DNA of 64,000 nt from Vibrio natriegens NBRC 15636 = ATCC 14048 = DSM 759 (GCF_035621455.1 NZ_CP141823.1:930001-994000); one strand, 5' to 3'. Shown: positions 35,931-45,410, numbered from the stretch's first letter. Made by a program: numbers and translations. The notes: generated by a model from the sequence alone, not told the origin.

Positions 35931-37397
35931 TTAACGAGTGCGTGGTGCTTTAATACTCTTTTCAAGCAGAGCTGCTAACTCTTCAACTTTTTCGGGATAC
36001 TGCTCGGCGAGATTAACGACTTGGCCAATATCATCCTGTAAATCAAATAGCTGAGCGCTGGAGAGGTTACCTTTTTCATTCCCCGTATATTGGCAGATAA
36101 AATCGTCATCGTGTGGCGGAATATAAGCGTAACGCTGGTCTCTGAATACCTTTTTGTATTGCATCCCTTCAAGCACCATATTGTCTCGGCCTTGAGGTTC
36201 CTTACCCAGTAACGTGTCCAGCAGCGGTTGGCTGTCTGGCGCTTCTTCCTCTTGCAGTTCAGAGCCGGTTAGCTGAGCAAAACAGTGATAAAGGTCGACT
36301 TGGTTGAACAAGGCTTCTGTTTCTCCTCGGGTAGCGCCGTTTGGCCAGCGGACAATAAATGGCACTCGCGTACCACCTTCAAACAGGCTGTACTTTCCGC
36401 CGCGCAGTGGGCCAGCCATTCGATGTTCGCCGTTGAACTCAACCGCTTGATCTTTATAGCCATCATTTAGTACAGGGCCGTTGTCGCTGGAGAAGATCAA
36501 GATCGTATTATCAGCCAGTTGCAGCTCTTCCAATTTATCGAGGACCTGCCCAATGCACCAATCCATTTCGACGATTACATCGCCGCGAACTCCGTGGGGT
36601 GTCACGCCTTTAAAGCGAGGGTTCGGAATACGCGGTACGTGCGGTTGATGCAAGGCGTAGTAAAGGAAAAACGGCTGATCTTGGTTTTGCTCGATAAACT
36701 CAATGGCTTTGTCAGCAAAGACTTCGCCCATGGTTTCATCATCCCAGATTGCGGATTGACCGCCGCGCATGTGACCGATACGGCTAACGCCATTGATGAT
36801 CGTGCCGTCGTGGCCATGATCGTACATGACATCCAGAAGCTCTGGGTTGTGGCGGCCTGTAGGTACGTCATCAAAGGCTTGATCCCAATCGTAGGTCACT
36901 TCAATCGGGTCTGAAGGATCGAGGTTATCAACATGGCGATTGTCGATGTAGACACATGGAACACGGTCATTGGTCGCAGCCATAATGTAGGAATCGTCAA
37001 AACCGACATCGTTTGGTGTTCCCTGAATTTCTTGATTGAAATCGAGTTCACCATTGCCGAGCCCTAAATGCCATTTACCGACGATGCCGGTGCGATAGCC
37101 AGCCTTTTGGAACATTTTTGGCATCGTAAAATCAGAGATGGTGATGATCTGCGGGGCATCGCCAGGTAAAACAGCTGCGTTAGGGTTACGCCAAGGATAA
37201 GACCCTGTCAGTAAACTATAGCGCGAAGGCGTACACGTCGCCGCCGTGGCATAACCTTGATGGAATTTAAGCCCTTCTTCAGCCAGTTTATCCAGATTAG
37301 GCGTTGGAATGTCGTTGGCACCGTAACAGCTCAAATCGCCGAAACCGAGATCATCGGCATACATAATAATTACATTAGGGAGTGTATCGTTACTCAT
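35931..37397 (-). CDS. Type I sulfatase (formylglycine-dependent), cytoplasmic
   Basis: A 488-residue S1-family sulfatase. The maturation signature is C55-T-P-S-R followed by YSLLTG, with C55 destined to become formylglycine. The metal-binding MYADDLGFGD start, the GKWHLG motif and the FSSDNG motif are all present. There is no signal peptide, so it acts in the cytoplasm on imported oligosaccharides. It overlaps the upstream sulfatase gene by 4 bp (ATGA), with AAGGAA before its ATG. The target is plausibly a sulfate on GalNAc or a uronate, but the position cannot be read from sequence. Confidence 0.87.
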   Translation of the reverse strand: MSNDTLPNVIIMYADDLGFGDLSCYGANDIPTPNLDKLAEEGLKFHQGYATAATCTPSRYSLLTGSYPWRNPNAAVLPGDAPQIITISDFTMPKMFQKAGYRTGIVGKWHLGLGNGELDFNQEIQGTPNDVGFDDSYIMAATNDRVPCVYIDNRHVDNLDPSDPIEVTYDWDQAFDDVPTGRHNPELLDVMYDHGHDGTIINGVSRIGHMRGGQSAIWDDETMGEVFADKAIEFIEQNQDQPFFLYYALHQPHVPRIPNPRFKGVTPHGVRGDVIVEMDWCIGQVLDKLEELQLADNTILIFSSDNGPVLNDGYKDQAVEFNGEHRMAGPLRGGKYSLFEGGTRVPFIVRWPNGATRGETEALFNQVDLYHCFAQLTGSELQEEEAPDSQPLLDTLLGKEPQGRDNMVLEGMQYKKVFRDQRYAYIPPHDDDFICQYTGNEKGNLSSAQLFDLQDDIGQVVNLAEQYPEKVEELAALLEKSIKAPRTR

Positions 37398-38890
37398 GAG
37401 AATTCCTTATCGGTTCCACTGTGAATGAACAAGTCATATGGAAGCAGGTGATCAAGCACTCGGCCGTCAGCCCATGGATCGTCGGTTCGAACCAATTCTT
37501 CTGCCATGGCGCGTAATAGGCGACGAAGGTCCGCTTGTTCAGGGTCGAAAGCTAGGTTATTGGTTTGGTACGGATCTTGGATGTTGTCGAAAAATTGGGT
37601 TTTTTCGACTTGGCCGAAATCATCAATATGTAGTGCTAAGGAGTAGCGCTCAGTCTTAATGCCTCGAACTGAAGCGAAATAGCCACGGATTTTACCGTCT
37701 GCACCTGGCGCGGTATTCATGTTCTTCAGATAGAGAGCGTAAGTTGGGCTGGTATCCATCGAACCTGAGCGGAAAATCTCATCGAGATTGCGACCATGAA
37801 TATTGGTTGGGCAAGATGATGAAAGCCCCATCAATCCCAATACGGTTGGCATAATATCAGCACTGCTCAAAAAGGCTGGGTGTTGATTTGCCTGACTCTG
37901 ATCGGCAGCTTTTACGATGAAAGGTACTGAAAATGCCTCGTTATAGATGCAGTTTTTGGCATCATTTACGCTTTGGCTGCACAAGGTTTCTCCGTGGTCG
38001 CTGGTAAATACCACGATGGTATTGTCCCATTCACCCATCGCTTTCAGTGTCTCAACCAGACGGCCGAACTCACTGTCGGTGCCTGTAACATTGGCAAAGT
38101 AATAAGGCGCGCTATTGGCTTTTTCGAGGCTCGTATCAGCGTTTTCGCGCAATAAAAGCTCATCAACAGGCGTGTCTTTGTAACGTAACCAATCTTCTAT
38201 ACGGCAATCGTCAAGGCTGTCGTATGGGCTGTGTGGCGGGTTCATCGACATAAACAGCGCAAAAGGTTTGTTTGCGTCGCGCTGGCCTTGTTCGTTCTTC
38301 AGATACTCAATCGCCTTGTCGGTTTCATGTTCTGCCGACCATACCTTTGGTTCGTGACGGCGGCCATCGGTGTCGTAGTAGTGGGGATTGTTGTGTTCAT
38401 CAAACGTGCCGTATCCATACCAATAATCGATTCCATGGCGGCGCTGTGGTTCGGTGTACGAGTCCCAGGCAGGTACATTCGGGTCAACGTAATGACCAGG
38501 CTGCACTGGATCATTTGGTGTTGGTACATCCAAATGCCATTTGCCGATATAACCGACGTGATAGCCTGACATTGACAGGACATCAGTGAAACAAATCGCG
38601 GTTTCTGGCAACTCGGAATCAACGCGGTCTGAGTTACAGTTCAGCGGTACACCACTGCGAGACGGGAATTGCCCGGTCATCAAGCTACCGCGGTGTGGGC
38701 TACAAACTGGGCAGTTACTTACGGCGTTGTTCAGCAACGTTGATTGTTGGATAAACGCATCAAGGTTGGGTGTATGGACAGGGTCCCCCACACCGGGAAT
38801 TAAGTCACGATAGTAAGGATTTTGCCAGATACCCAGCGACATCAGGCGAAATTGATCGGGGAATACATAGAGTAAATTGGGTTTTTTCAT
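37394..38890 (-). CDS. Type I sulfatase (CSPHR subtype), cytoplasmic
   Basis: A 498-residue S1 sulfatase whose signature is C63-S-P-H-R-G-S-L-M-T-G. It fits the general C-x-P-x-R rule but has His at the fourth position where Ser is more common. Other motifs are GKWHLDVP and FTSDHGETL. There is no signal peptide. It is first in a two-gene operon and is divergent from its presumed maturase. A KdgR-like box sits 35-49 bases upstream. The two sulfatases are dissimilar enough to suggest different sulfate positions. Confidence 0.87.
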   Translation of the reverse strand: MKKPNLLYVFPDQFRLMSLGIWQNPYYRDLIPGVGDPVHTPNLDAFIQQSTLLNNAVSNCPVCSPHRGSLMTGQFPSRSGVPLNCNSDRVDSELPETAICFTDVLSMSGYHVGYIGKWHLDVPTPNDPVQPGHYVDPNVPAWDSYTEPQRRHGIDYWYGYGTFDEHNNPHYYDTDGRRHEPKVWSAEHETDKAIEYLKNEQGQRDANKPFALFMSMNPPHSPYDSLDDCRIEDWLRYKDTPVDELLLRENADTSLEKANSAPYYFANVTGTDSEFGRLVETLKAMGEWDNTIVVFTSDHGETLCSQSVNDAKNCIYNEAFSVPFIVKAADQSQANQHPAFLSSADIMPTVLGLMGLSSSCPTNIHGRNLDEIFRSGSMDTSPTYALYLKNMNTAPGADGKIRGYFASVRGIKTERYSLALHIDDFGQVEKTQFFDNIQDPYQTNNLAFDPEQADLRRLLRAMAEELVRTDDPWADGRVLDHLLPYDLFIHSGTDKEFS

Positions 38891-38924
38891 GATTCACAAT
38901 AGTAGAGGGTTTGAAATATTATAT

Positions 38925-38939
38925 TGAAACATTGTTTTA
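38925..38939. promoter_or_regulatory. KdgR-like box, sulfatase side
   Basis: TGAAAC-ATT-GTTTTA, a 6-3-6 imperfect palindrome just upstream of the sulfatase operon. First of a family of similar boxes in this locus. Confidence 0.6.
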
Positions 38940-38974
38940 TAAATGTTGTTTGCGATCACGGATTGATGATAAAT

Positions 38975-38989
38975 TAAAATGGCGTTTTA
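38975..38989. promoter_or_regulatory. KdgR-like box, maturase side
   Basis: TAAAAT-GGC-GTTTTA, 36-50 bases upstream of the maturase start. With the box at 38925 it gives each divergent promoter its own site. Confidence 0.5.
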
Positions 38990-39025
38990 AAATAATTCGT
39001 CAACTAATAACAAGGTGTGGTTACG

Positions 39026-40228
39026 GTGTCACTTATTATTCCCATCAGTAAAGCGAAAGCAAAGCGTCCGTTTCATATTTTGTCCAAACCGATTGGACCT
39101 TTGTGCAATTTAGATTGCGACTATTGCTTCTATCTCGACAAAACCGACTATTACCCGCAAACCAAGCAGTTTGATATGGGGGACACGACACTTGAGGCAC
39201 ACGTAAAAAGCTACATAGAGAGCCAGCCTGCTGGTTGTCCGGAAGTGACGTTTGGTTGGCAGGGTGGGGAGCCGACATTAAGAGGGTTGGCGTTTTTTCG
39301 CCAGGCAGTAGCGCTGCAAAAAAAATATGCCCGTCCGGGAATGAAGATCATCAATACGCTGCAAACCAATGGTGTGCTGATTAACGACAGTTGGGCCGAG
39401 TTTCTTAAACAGCATGAGTTTTTGGTTGGGATCAGTATTGATGGTGATGAAGAATTGCATGACTACTACCGCAAAACACGCAGTGGGAAGGGCTCTTATC
39501 GTCAGGTGATCCAAGGTTTGCAGACGCTACAAAAGTATCAGGTCGATACCAATGTGCTGACTGTGATTCAAAACCACAACGGCAATCATGGTAAACGAGT
39601 ATATCGGCACCTGACACAACTTGGGGTGACATTTATTCAGTTCATTCCGATTGTCGAACCGGAAAAAGGCAAAGGTGTTTCGGAGAGAAGTGTATCTCCA
39701 GAGCAGTTTGGTCAGTTTATGGTGGATGTGTTTGAAGAGTGGCGCAAAGGTGACATTGGTAAGGTGTACGTCAGCCATTTTGATAATGCGCTCGGCATGC
39801 ATTTGGGTATGCCGTCTTCTATTTGTGTACACGCCCCTCAGTGTGGGGAGAATCTTGTGATTGAGCACAATGGTGATGCCTATAGCTGTGACCATTTTGT
39901 TTATCCAGAATTCAAAGTGGGGAATATCAACCAGCGAGATTACCCTGACTTGATAGAAACACCGATCCAGCAACAATTTGCTACCCGCAAGCCGACTGGT
40001 AGCCAAATCCATTGCCAGCGATGTGACCAACGTTCGCTTTGTCATGGCGCTTGCCCTGCGCAGCGGATCGATGCAAACGGGGAGTTATCTATATCGGCAA
40101 AGCATTATCTGTGTGACGGGTATTATCAGTTTTTCTCTCATCTTCGCCCTTACCTTGATGCGATGGGGCGATGTTTGCAACGTGGCTTGCCACCTCTCTA
40201 TTACGCTCGATTTATGCGCCACCCCTAG
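39026..40228 (+). CDS. Anaerobic sulfatase-maturating enzyme (anSME), radical SAM
   Basis: A 400-residue radical-SAM protein. The cluster motif is C27-x3-C31-x2-C34 (CNLDCDYC), then GGEPTLRG, and a C-terminal SPASM domain with several cysteines including CDHF and HCQRCDQRSLCHGACP for two auxiliary 4Fe-4S clusters. It oxidises the active-site Cys (or Ser) of sulfatases to formylglycine without oxygen. GTG at 39026 was chosen because AAGGTG lies eight bases upstream; GTG at 39017 overlaps that site. It is divergent from two sulfatases, its likely clients. Confidence 0.92.
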   Translation: MSLIIPISKAKAKRPFHILSKPIGPLCNLDCDYCFYLDKTDYYPQTKQFDMGDTTLEAHVKSYIESQPAGCPEVTFGWQGGEPTLRGLAFFRQAVALQKKYARPGMKIINTLQTNGVLINDSWAEFLKQHEFLVGISIDGDEELHDYYRKTRSGKGSYRQVIQGLQTLQKYQVDTNVLTVIQNHNGNHGKRVYRHLTQLGVTFIQFIPIVEPEKGKGVSERSVSPEQFGQFMVDVFEEWRKGDIGKVYVSHFDNALGMHLGMPSSICVHAPQCGENLVIEHNGDAYSCDHFVYPEFKVGNINQRDYPDLIETPIQQQFATRKPTGSQIHCQRCDQRSLCHGACPAQRIDANGELSISAKHYLCDGYYQFFSHLRPYLDAMGRCLQRGLPPLYYARFMRHP

Positions 40229-40393
40229 GCAGGTGTGCGCATCCATCCTTTGAGCAATTCTGCTGGCATTGTTAAAGAGCACGCTGTCATAGGCTAATTT
40301 TTCTATTTCAGCGTGCTTACAATTCCGTAGTCCTATCAGCCCAGCACATCAGAACCCGTTTAATCTATGCTAAGAAAGCAAATTATTAATAAA

Positions 40394-40408
40394 TGAAACA
40401 TCGTTTTA
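40394..40408. promoter_or_regulatory. KdgR-like box 1 upstream of the DUF2264 operon
   Basis: TGAAAC-ATC-GTTTTA, embedded in AATGAAACATCGTTTTAAT, a near match to the recalled KdgR consensus. Confidence 0.6.
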
Positions 40409-40466
40409 ATTTTATTGTTTTTGGTAGTTCAATTTTGTGAGCCAGGTGGGCATTGAACTAAAAAAA

Positions 40467-40481
40467 TAAAACGTAGTTTTG
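40467..40481. promoter_or_regulatory. KdgR-like box 2 upstream of the DUF2264 operon
   Basis: TAAAAC-GTA-GTTTTG, same 6-3-6 layout, 73 bases from box 1 (seven helical turns). Confidence 0.5.
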
Positions 40482-40499
40482 ATCTTTATATCAAAAATA

Positions 40500-40514
40500 T
40501 AAAAAAGCGTTTCA
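40500..40514. promoter_or_regulatory. KdgR-like box 3 upstream of the DUF2264 operon
   Basis: TAAAAA-AGC-GTTTCA. It is weaker in the left arm and 33 bases from box 2 (about three helical turns). Confidence 0.4.
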
Positions 40515-40576
40515 ATAATTATAGGTTATGAGTTTTAATTCATTCATTGATGATTTTGTTGTTAAGCGAGTAACCC

Positions 40577-42298
40577 GTGGCAATAAGTTTGAATTGTTTG
40601 GCAAATACGGCGCAAGGATGCACGGGCCGTTCTGAAACGCTGAAAATGCTAAAAGCGATTGTAGAGCGCCAAATGGATGTTGTTCGTGGAACAACACAAG
40701 ACGTGCCGCACTTTAATAGCGCGGCGCACTATACAGAAAGCGTAGCGGGTATCGAACATGTTTGTCGTTTGATGTGGGGCGCAGTGCCAGCTGGAGAAGC
40801 GCTGAAAGATGAGCATGCCGAGTTGCGCCAGTTGATCGCCAACGGTACCAATCCCATGCACCAAGACTTTTGGCAGTTTCCACGCAATTATGACCAACGT
40901 GTTGTGGAGATGTCATCGATTGCAGTCGCGTTGATCGATGCTAACGAATTTTACTGGCAGCCGTTAGATCGCGAGCAGCGCACTAACCTTGTGACTTGGT
41001 TAAATTCTGTCTCCGATTTAGAGTTGCCGCCTAATAACTGGCGCTGGTTTAGGGTTCTGATCTTAAAAGCACTATCGTTGTTGGGTGTGGAAATTCAGCA
41101 ACAGGTGCTTGAACAAGACCTCGCTTTTATTGATGAAATGCATTTAACAAACGGGTGGTATCAAGACGGTCTCACAGGTGTCGTGGACTATTACAACCCG
41201 TTTGCTTTCCAACTTTACGCATTGGTGTACGCCCGCTGGGACAATTATCAGAGTGTTGGCAGTCAGCTTTTGCTTGACCGTGCAATAGAGTTTTCTCATC
41301 GCTATCAATATTGGTTTGGCGAAGATGGTCAGCCTCTGTGCTACGGCCGCTCGTTGAATTATCGCTTTGCTGGTGCTGCTTTTTGGGCGGAATTGGCGCG
41401 TACTGAACATCCTGATATTGATATCGCAACGGCAAAAAGCTACTGGATGCAAACCATGCGCTGGTGGGCGAATCAGCCAATCTGGGATCAACAGGCACAG
41501 TTGTTACCGGGCTTTGCTTACCCTAACTTGCTCGTGAGTGAATTCTATACCAGTTACGCGTCACCGATGTTGGCACTTAAAGCCTTTAACGCCCTCTACC
41601 TGCCTGAACAGCATCCATTTTGGACGGTAGAAGAACAACCATTATCGAGCAATATGCCCGCCACGTGGATTGGTGATCGCCACCTGATTACCCGCCGTCA
41701 GGGTAGTTATCTGTTGACCAATAGCGCACCTGCAAACGAGCTGCGTAATTGTAATGACAAATACAGCAAGTTTGCCTATAGCTCCGCGCACGGGCTGTGT
41801 GTTGAATCAACTAATTGGTTGGATCAGGGTTGGGCGGGAGACAATATTTTTGCTTTTGCTCATCCACAGACTCGTCAATGGTTTAGTCGCACCCGAAATA
41901 TCAATAGCTATCGCGAAGGCGATGCACTGGTCTCTTTATGGCAGCCGTTTGAAGGTTGTGTGGTGAAAACGCGCCAAAAATTTACTGAGCAGGGTGAACT
42001 TCGCAGCCATGAAATCACCACAGACTTTGCTTTGGAATTTGTGATGACAGGGTATGCCGTAGATGGCTGGTCAGCTTGGTTTAGCCATCAGGTGATTCAG
42101 CCTGCACGAGTGGAGTCTGAGCGGCTCTTTAGTGAACTGATTTTATTGCAAGGTGAGGGGAAAACCCGAGTCTACCCATGCGCACCCAACACCAATTTAC
42201 TTTATCCCCAAGCTAGTGTTCCTGCCATTACTGGTCGTATCGAACCCGGTACACACCAGTATATTGTCGCCGTGAACGCTGGCAATGTGCCTCGCTGA
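40577..42298 (+). CDS. DUF2264 domain protein
   Basis: A 573-residue protein matching DUF2264, with the family's VPHFNSAAHYTESVAGIEHVCRLMWG opening and several Trp/Tyr-rich stretches (NNWRWFRVL, WYQDGLTGVVDYYNPFAFQLYAL) suggestive of an alpha/alpha-barrel carbohydrate-binding protein. No signal peptide. The function is not established, though the family recurs in polysaccharide loci. GTG at 40577 has a weak ribosome site; an ATG at 40646 is an alternative. It is the first gene before the ABC importer, behind three KdgR-like boxes, which points to a role in uronate-oligosaccharide processing. Confidence 0.8.
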   Translation: MAISLNCLANTAQGCTGRSETLKMLKAIVERQMDVVRGTTQDVPHFNSAAHYTESVAGIEHVCRLMWGAVPAGEALKDEHAELRQLIANGTNPMHQDFWQFPRNYDQRVVEMSSIAVALIDANEFYWQPLDREQRTNLVTWLNSVSDLELPPNNWRWFRVLILKALSLLGVEIQQQVLEQDLAFIDEMHLTNGWYQDGLTGVVDYYNPFAFQLYALVYARWDNYQSVGSQLLLDRAIEFSHRYQYWFGEDGQPLCYGRSLNYRFAGAAFWAELARTEHPDIDIATAKSYWMQTMRWWANQPIWDQQAQLLPGFAYPNLLVSEFYTSYASPMLALKAFNALYLPEQHPFWTVEEQPLSSNMPATWIGDRHLITRRQGSYLLTNSAPANELRNCNDKYSKFAYSSAHGLCVESTNWLDQGWAGDNIFAFAHPQTRQWFSRTRNINSYREGDALVSLWQPFEGCVVKTRQKFTEQGELRSHEITTDFALEFVMTGYAVDGWSAWFSHQVIQPARVESERLFSELILLQGEGKTRVYPCAPNTNLLYPQASVPAITGRIEPGTHQYIVAVNAGNVPR

Positions 42299-42365
42299 GT
42301 TAAATGGCTACGCGAAGTACGAAAGAATTAATCTTTACATTTGTATACAAATCAGGGAGTTACTG

Positions 42366-44285
42366 ATGAGTTATAAGAATAGCTTACCTCTACTTGGCAA
42401 AGTCGCTATCGCGGTTGCAGCCTCTGTCTCTTTTTCTGCTTTGGCGGATACGTACAACGAAGCCCCACAGCTAAAAGAGTTGGTGGCAGCTGGGCAACTC
42501 GCCCCTGTTGCTGAGCGTTTGCCTGAAAACCCACTTGTTGTTGAGCCGATTGAATCTATCGGTCAATACGGTGGTGAATTGCGTCTGCTTGGTTTAAAAG
42601 CGGACCGTGGTCACCGTATGCGTATGCTTAAGTACGACAACTTATTTAACTTTAACCGTCACTACACGGGTATTGAGCCAAATCTAGCGACTAGCTACAC
42701 AGTAAACCCAGAGCTTACAGAGTACACGATCAGCTTGCGCAAAGGCGTTAAATGGTCTGACGGAACAGAGTTTACAGCGGAAGACATCAAGTTCTACCTA
42801 GATTTAATTAACCGTGAAGACTGGTCTGGCAACAAACCACTCTATGCTCGTCAATCAGGTGATGCAGTCGGTACCGTTGTCGACAAACACACAATCAAAA
42901 TCACGCTAAAAAATGCCGATGGTATGTTCATTCGTAAATTGGCGAACACTGATGGTTCTAACATCGTTCAGTTCCCGAAACATTACTGTGAGCAATTTTT
43001 GCCTGAAGTAAACGCTAAAGTGACTGAAGAAGCAAAAGCCGCTGGCTTTGATAGCTGGCAGCAATACTTCCAAACTAAGTGTCGTGCGATTTACTTCCAA
43101 GAAAGTTACCAAAACCCAGACCGCCCTACAGTAAACGCCTGGAAAGTAAAAGTCGCTCCAGGTCCGCAAACGCAATATGCAATTTGGGAACGCAATCCAT
43201 ACTATTGGCAAGTCGATACGGCGGGTAACCAATTACCTTACCTAGATACGGTTTACTTCTCTTACTCTGAGAATAAAGAAGAGATGGTTCTTCGCGCTGC
43301 CGCTGGTGAGACAGACTTCCAAACTCGTCATATTGGCGTAGCTAAGTACCGTCCAATGCTCATCGAAAACGAGAAGAAGGGTGACTACACTTACGCGACT
43401 CGTCCAAGTACTAGCATGAACGCGCAGATCCTTGGCTTAAACCAAACGCACAAAGATCCAGTTAAGCGTGAACTATTTTCTAACAAAGATTTCCGTGTAG
43501 CACTTTCTCACGCAATTGATCGTGAAGGTATTAGTGAGACTATTTTCTCTGGTGTCGTTGCGCCTTACCAAGCAGCGCCTTCAGAGGGTAGTGCATTCTA
43601 CGATGAGGAATTTGCAACTCAATACACAGAGTTCAACCCAGAACTTGCCAACCAACTGTTAGACAAAGTCGGTCTGAATAAGAAAGACGACGATGGCTAC
43701 CGCCTGGATAAAAATGGCAACCGCCTGCGTATTGAAGCGTTGGTTAACCAACAGCACGTTGGTGAAACCACAGACATTCTTGAGCTTGTGAAAAACGATT
43801 GGAAAGACGTGGGCGTATTCCTGGATATCCGTATCGTTGAAGGTTCTTACCTGCAAACTCAACGTTTGGCGAATGAATATGATTTAGCGCCAGCGAAAGG
43901 TGATGGTGGTATCGGTGTGTTGGATACTTTCCGCAGCTATGCACCTCAAAACCCAGAGTCTACCTGGGGCTTAGGCTACTACTACTGGATGACAGATACT
44001 TCACACGCTAATGCTGTTGAGCCACCTGCGCACATTAAGAAGCAAATTGAGCTTTACCAAGCTATGGGTAAAACATCTTCTCATGAAGAACAGTCTAAGC
44101 TGATGCAGCAAATTATTGATATTGCGAAAGAAAACTTCTATGTAATTGGTACGGTTCAACCACTGGATGAAGGTGTGATCATTCGTAAAGGCGTTCGCAA
44201 CGCTGATACTGAGGTTCCAAACTCATACAGTATCGCTTCGCCAGGTCCAATGCGTACCGCTCAACTTTGGAAGGAATCAAAGTAA
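42366..44285 (+). CDS. ABC transporter substrate-binding protein (SBP_bac_5, oligosaccharide-type)
   Basis: A 639-residue periplasmic binding protein of the oligopeptide/nickel superfamily, longer than typical DppA (about 535). The signal peptide is cleaved near FSALA-DTYNE. The RKGVKWSDGTEFTAEDIKF signature of SBP_bac_5 is present. ATG at 42366 follows AGGGAG. In this locus it should bind unsaturated or sulfated oligosaccharides rather than peptides; homologues in polysaccharide loci support that, but the ligand is inferred. Confidence 0.85.
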   Translation: MSYKNSLPLLGKVAIAVAASVSFSALADTYNEAPQLKELVAAGQLAPVAERLPENPLVVEPIESIGQYGGELRLLGLKADRGHRMRMLKYDNLFNFNRHYTGIEPNLATSYTVNPELTEYTISLRKGVKWSDGTEFTAEDIKFYLDLINREDWSGNKPLYARQSGDAVGTVVDKHTIKITLKNADGMFIRKLANTDGSNIVQFPKHYCEQFLPEVNAKVTEEAKAAGFDSWQQYFQTKCRAIYFQESYQNPDRPTVNAWKVKVAPGPQTQYAIWERNPYYWQVDTAGNQLPYLDTVYFSYSENKEEMVLRAAAGETDFQTRHIGVAKYRPMLIENEKKGDYTYATRPSTSMNAQILGLNQTHKDPVKRELFSNKDFRVALSHAIDREGISETIFSGVVAPYQAAPSEGSAFYDEEFATQYTEFNPELANQLLDKVGLNKKDDDGYRLDKNGNRLRIEALVNQQHVGETTDILELVKNDWKDVGVFLDIRIVEGSYLQTQRLANEYDLAPAKGDGGIGVLDTFRSYAPQNPESTWGLGYYYWMTDTSHANAVEPPAHIKKQIELYQAMGKTSSHEEQSKLMQQIIDIAKENFYVIGTVQPLDEGVIIRKGVRNADTEVPNSYSIASPGPMRTAQLWKESK

Positions 44286-44318
44286 TTTCGTTGAACTAGG
44301 TATGGTTAAACCAGACCT

Positions 44319-44350
44319 GTTAGCCGCAGTCACTAGCAGCTGCGGCTAAC
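44319..44350 (+). other. Hairpin between binding-protein and permease genes
   Basis: A perfect 11-bp GC-rich stem (44319-44329 and 44340-44350) with a 10-base loop. The gap is 113 bases, larger than others in the operon. It probably raises binding-protein levels relative to the membrane components. Confidence 0.6.
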
Positions 44351-44398
44351 GAACCTTTTGTTTTAACTGTTTGCGAAGTTGCAAATGTAGGAATAATT

Positions 44399-45394
44399 AT
44401 GAGCAGTTTTTTTCTGTATATAGGACAAAGATTAGCGGCGGTATTTACCACTTTGCTGGTCGTGTCTATTTTAGTTTTTGTCGTTATTGATTTACCACCA
44501 GGTGATTTTGCTTCTGCAAAAATCGCAGAAATGGCCGCTATGGGTCAAGATGTCGACCCAGAGCAGATACTTGTTTTGCGTGAAATGTTTGGTTTGGATA
44601 AACCGTTGCATGAGCGTTACATAAGTTGGATGGGAGGTCTACTTACAGGTGATCTCGGGCTTTCTCTGGTTAACAATAAACCAGTTTGGGATAACATTCA
44701 GCCTACACTGTTACCTACCATTCTTTTAGCCTGTGCCGTACTGGTTTTCAAATTTACGTTGGCTATTCCAATCGGTGTTTACTCTGCTCTGCGTCAATAC
44801 TCATTTGGCGATTACATCGCAACCATATTTGGCTTCATTGGTATGGCAACGCCTAACTTTGTTATTGCGATTGTTGCCTTGCTAATTGGTTATCACTCTT
44901 TTGACGTGATGCTGTCTGGCCTTTACTCGCCAGAGTATATCTCTCAACCTATGAGTTTCGACAAATTCATGGACGGTGTTAGTCGTAGCTGGTTGTATAT
45001 TCTCGTTGCGGGTACCGCAGGTATGGCGGGTATCATTCGTATTATGCGTGCCAACTTGCTCGATGAATTAACAAAGCCTTATGTAAAAACCGCACGAGCG
45101 AAAGGCCAAAAAGAATTTACGCTCTTAGTTAAATACCCTATTCGTGTCGCGTGTCTACCACTTGCTGCGACGATTGGTTGGCAGTTACCACTTCTTATCA
45201 GTGCAGACGTGATTGTAAGCCAGGTGTTGAACATCCCGACAATGGGACCAACCATGCTTAGCGCATTGCGTAACCAAGATATGTACCTGGCTGGCGACAT
45301 TCTATTGCTGATGTCTACCTTAACCATTATCGGCACCATCATTTCTGACCTCATCATGTATTGGGTAGACCCTCGCGTACGCGCTGGTCTTTAA
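44399..45394 (+). CDS. ABC transporter permease 1 (DppB-like)
   Basis: A 331-residue permease with a DppB/OppB-type N-terminal helix and large periplasmic loop (FGLDKPLHERYISWMGG), about six helices, and the BPD_transp_1 loop LDELTKPYVKTARAKGQKEF. Part of the oligosaccharide importer operon. Confidence 0.88.
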   Translation: MSSFFLYIGQRLAAVFTTLLVVSILVFVVIDLPPGDFASAKIAEMAAMGQDVDPEQILVLREMFGLDKPLHERYISWMGGLLTGDLGLSLVNNKPVWDNIQPTLLPTILLACAVLVFKFTLAIPIGVYSALRQYSFGDYIATIFGFIGMATPNFVIAIVALLIGYHSFDVMLSGLYSPEYISQPMSFDKFMDGVSRSWLYILVAGTAGMAGIIRIMRANLLDELTKPYVKTARAKGQKEFTLLVKYPIRVACLPLAATIGWQLPLLISADVIVSQVLNIPTMGPTMLSALRNQDMYLAGDILLLMSTLTIIGTIISDLIMYWVDPRVRAGL

Positions 45395-45410
45395 CCGAGG
45401 AGTAATCATC

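Larger units (their letters stand above)
40229..40576. other. Maturase-DUF2264 intergenic region with orphan boxA and hairpin
   Basis: About 350 bases. On the minus strand a 9-bp stem (arms 40278-40286 and 40309-40317, 22-base loop) runs into TGCTCTTTAACAAT (40268-40281), which matches the rRNA-operon boxA antitermination element. No rRNA gene is adjacent. Three KdgR-like boxes occupy the right part (40394-40514). No reading frame was convincing. Confidence 0.5.

Noticed and set aside
39527..40045. A 172-codon minus-strand frame inside the maturase gene
   Set aside because: Antisense to a radical-SAM protein with intact cysteine motifs, and no homology or ribosome site.
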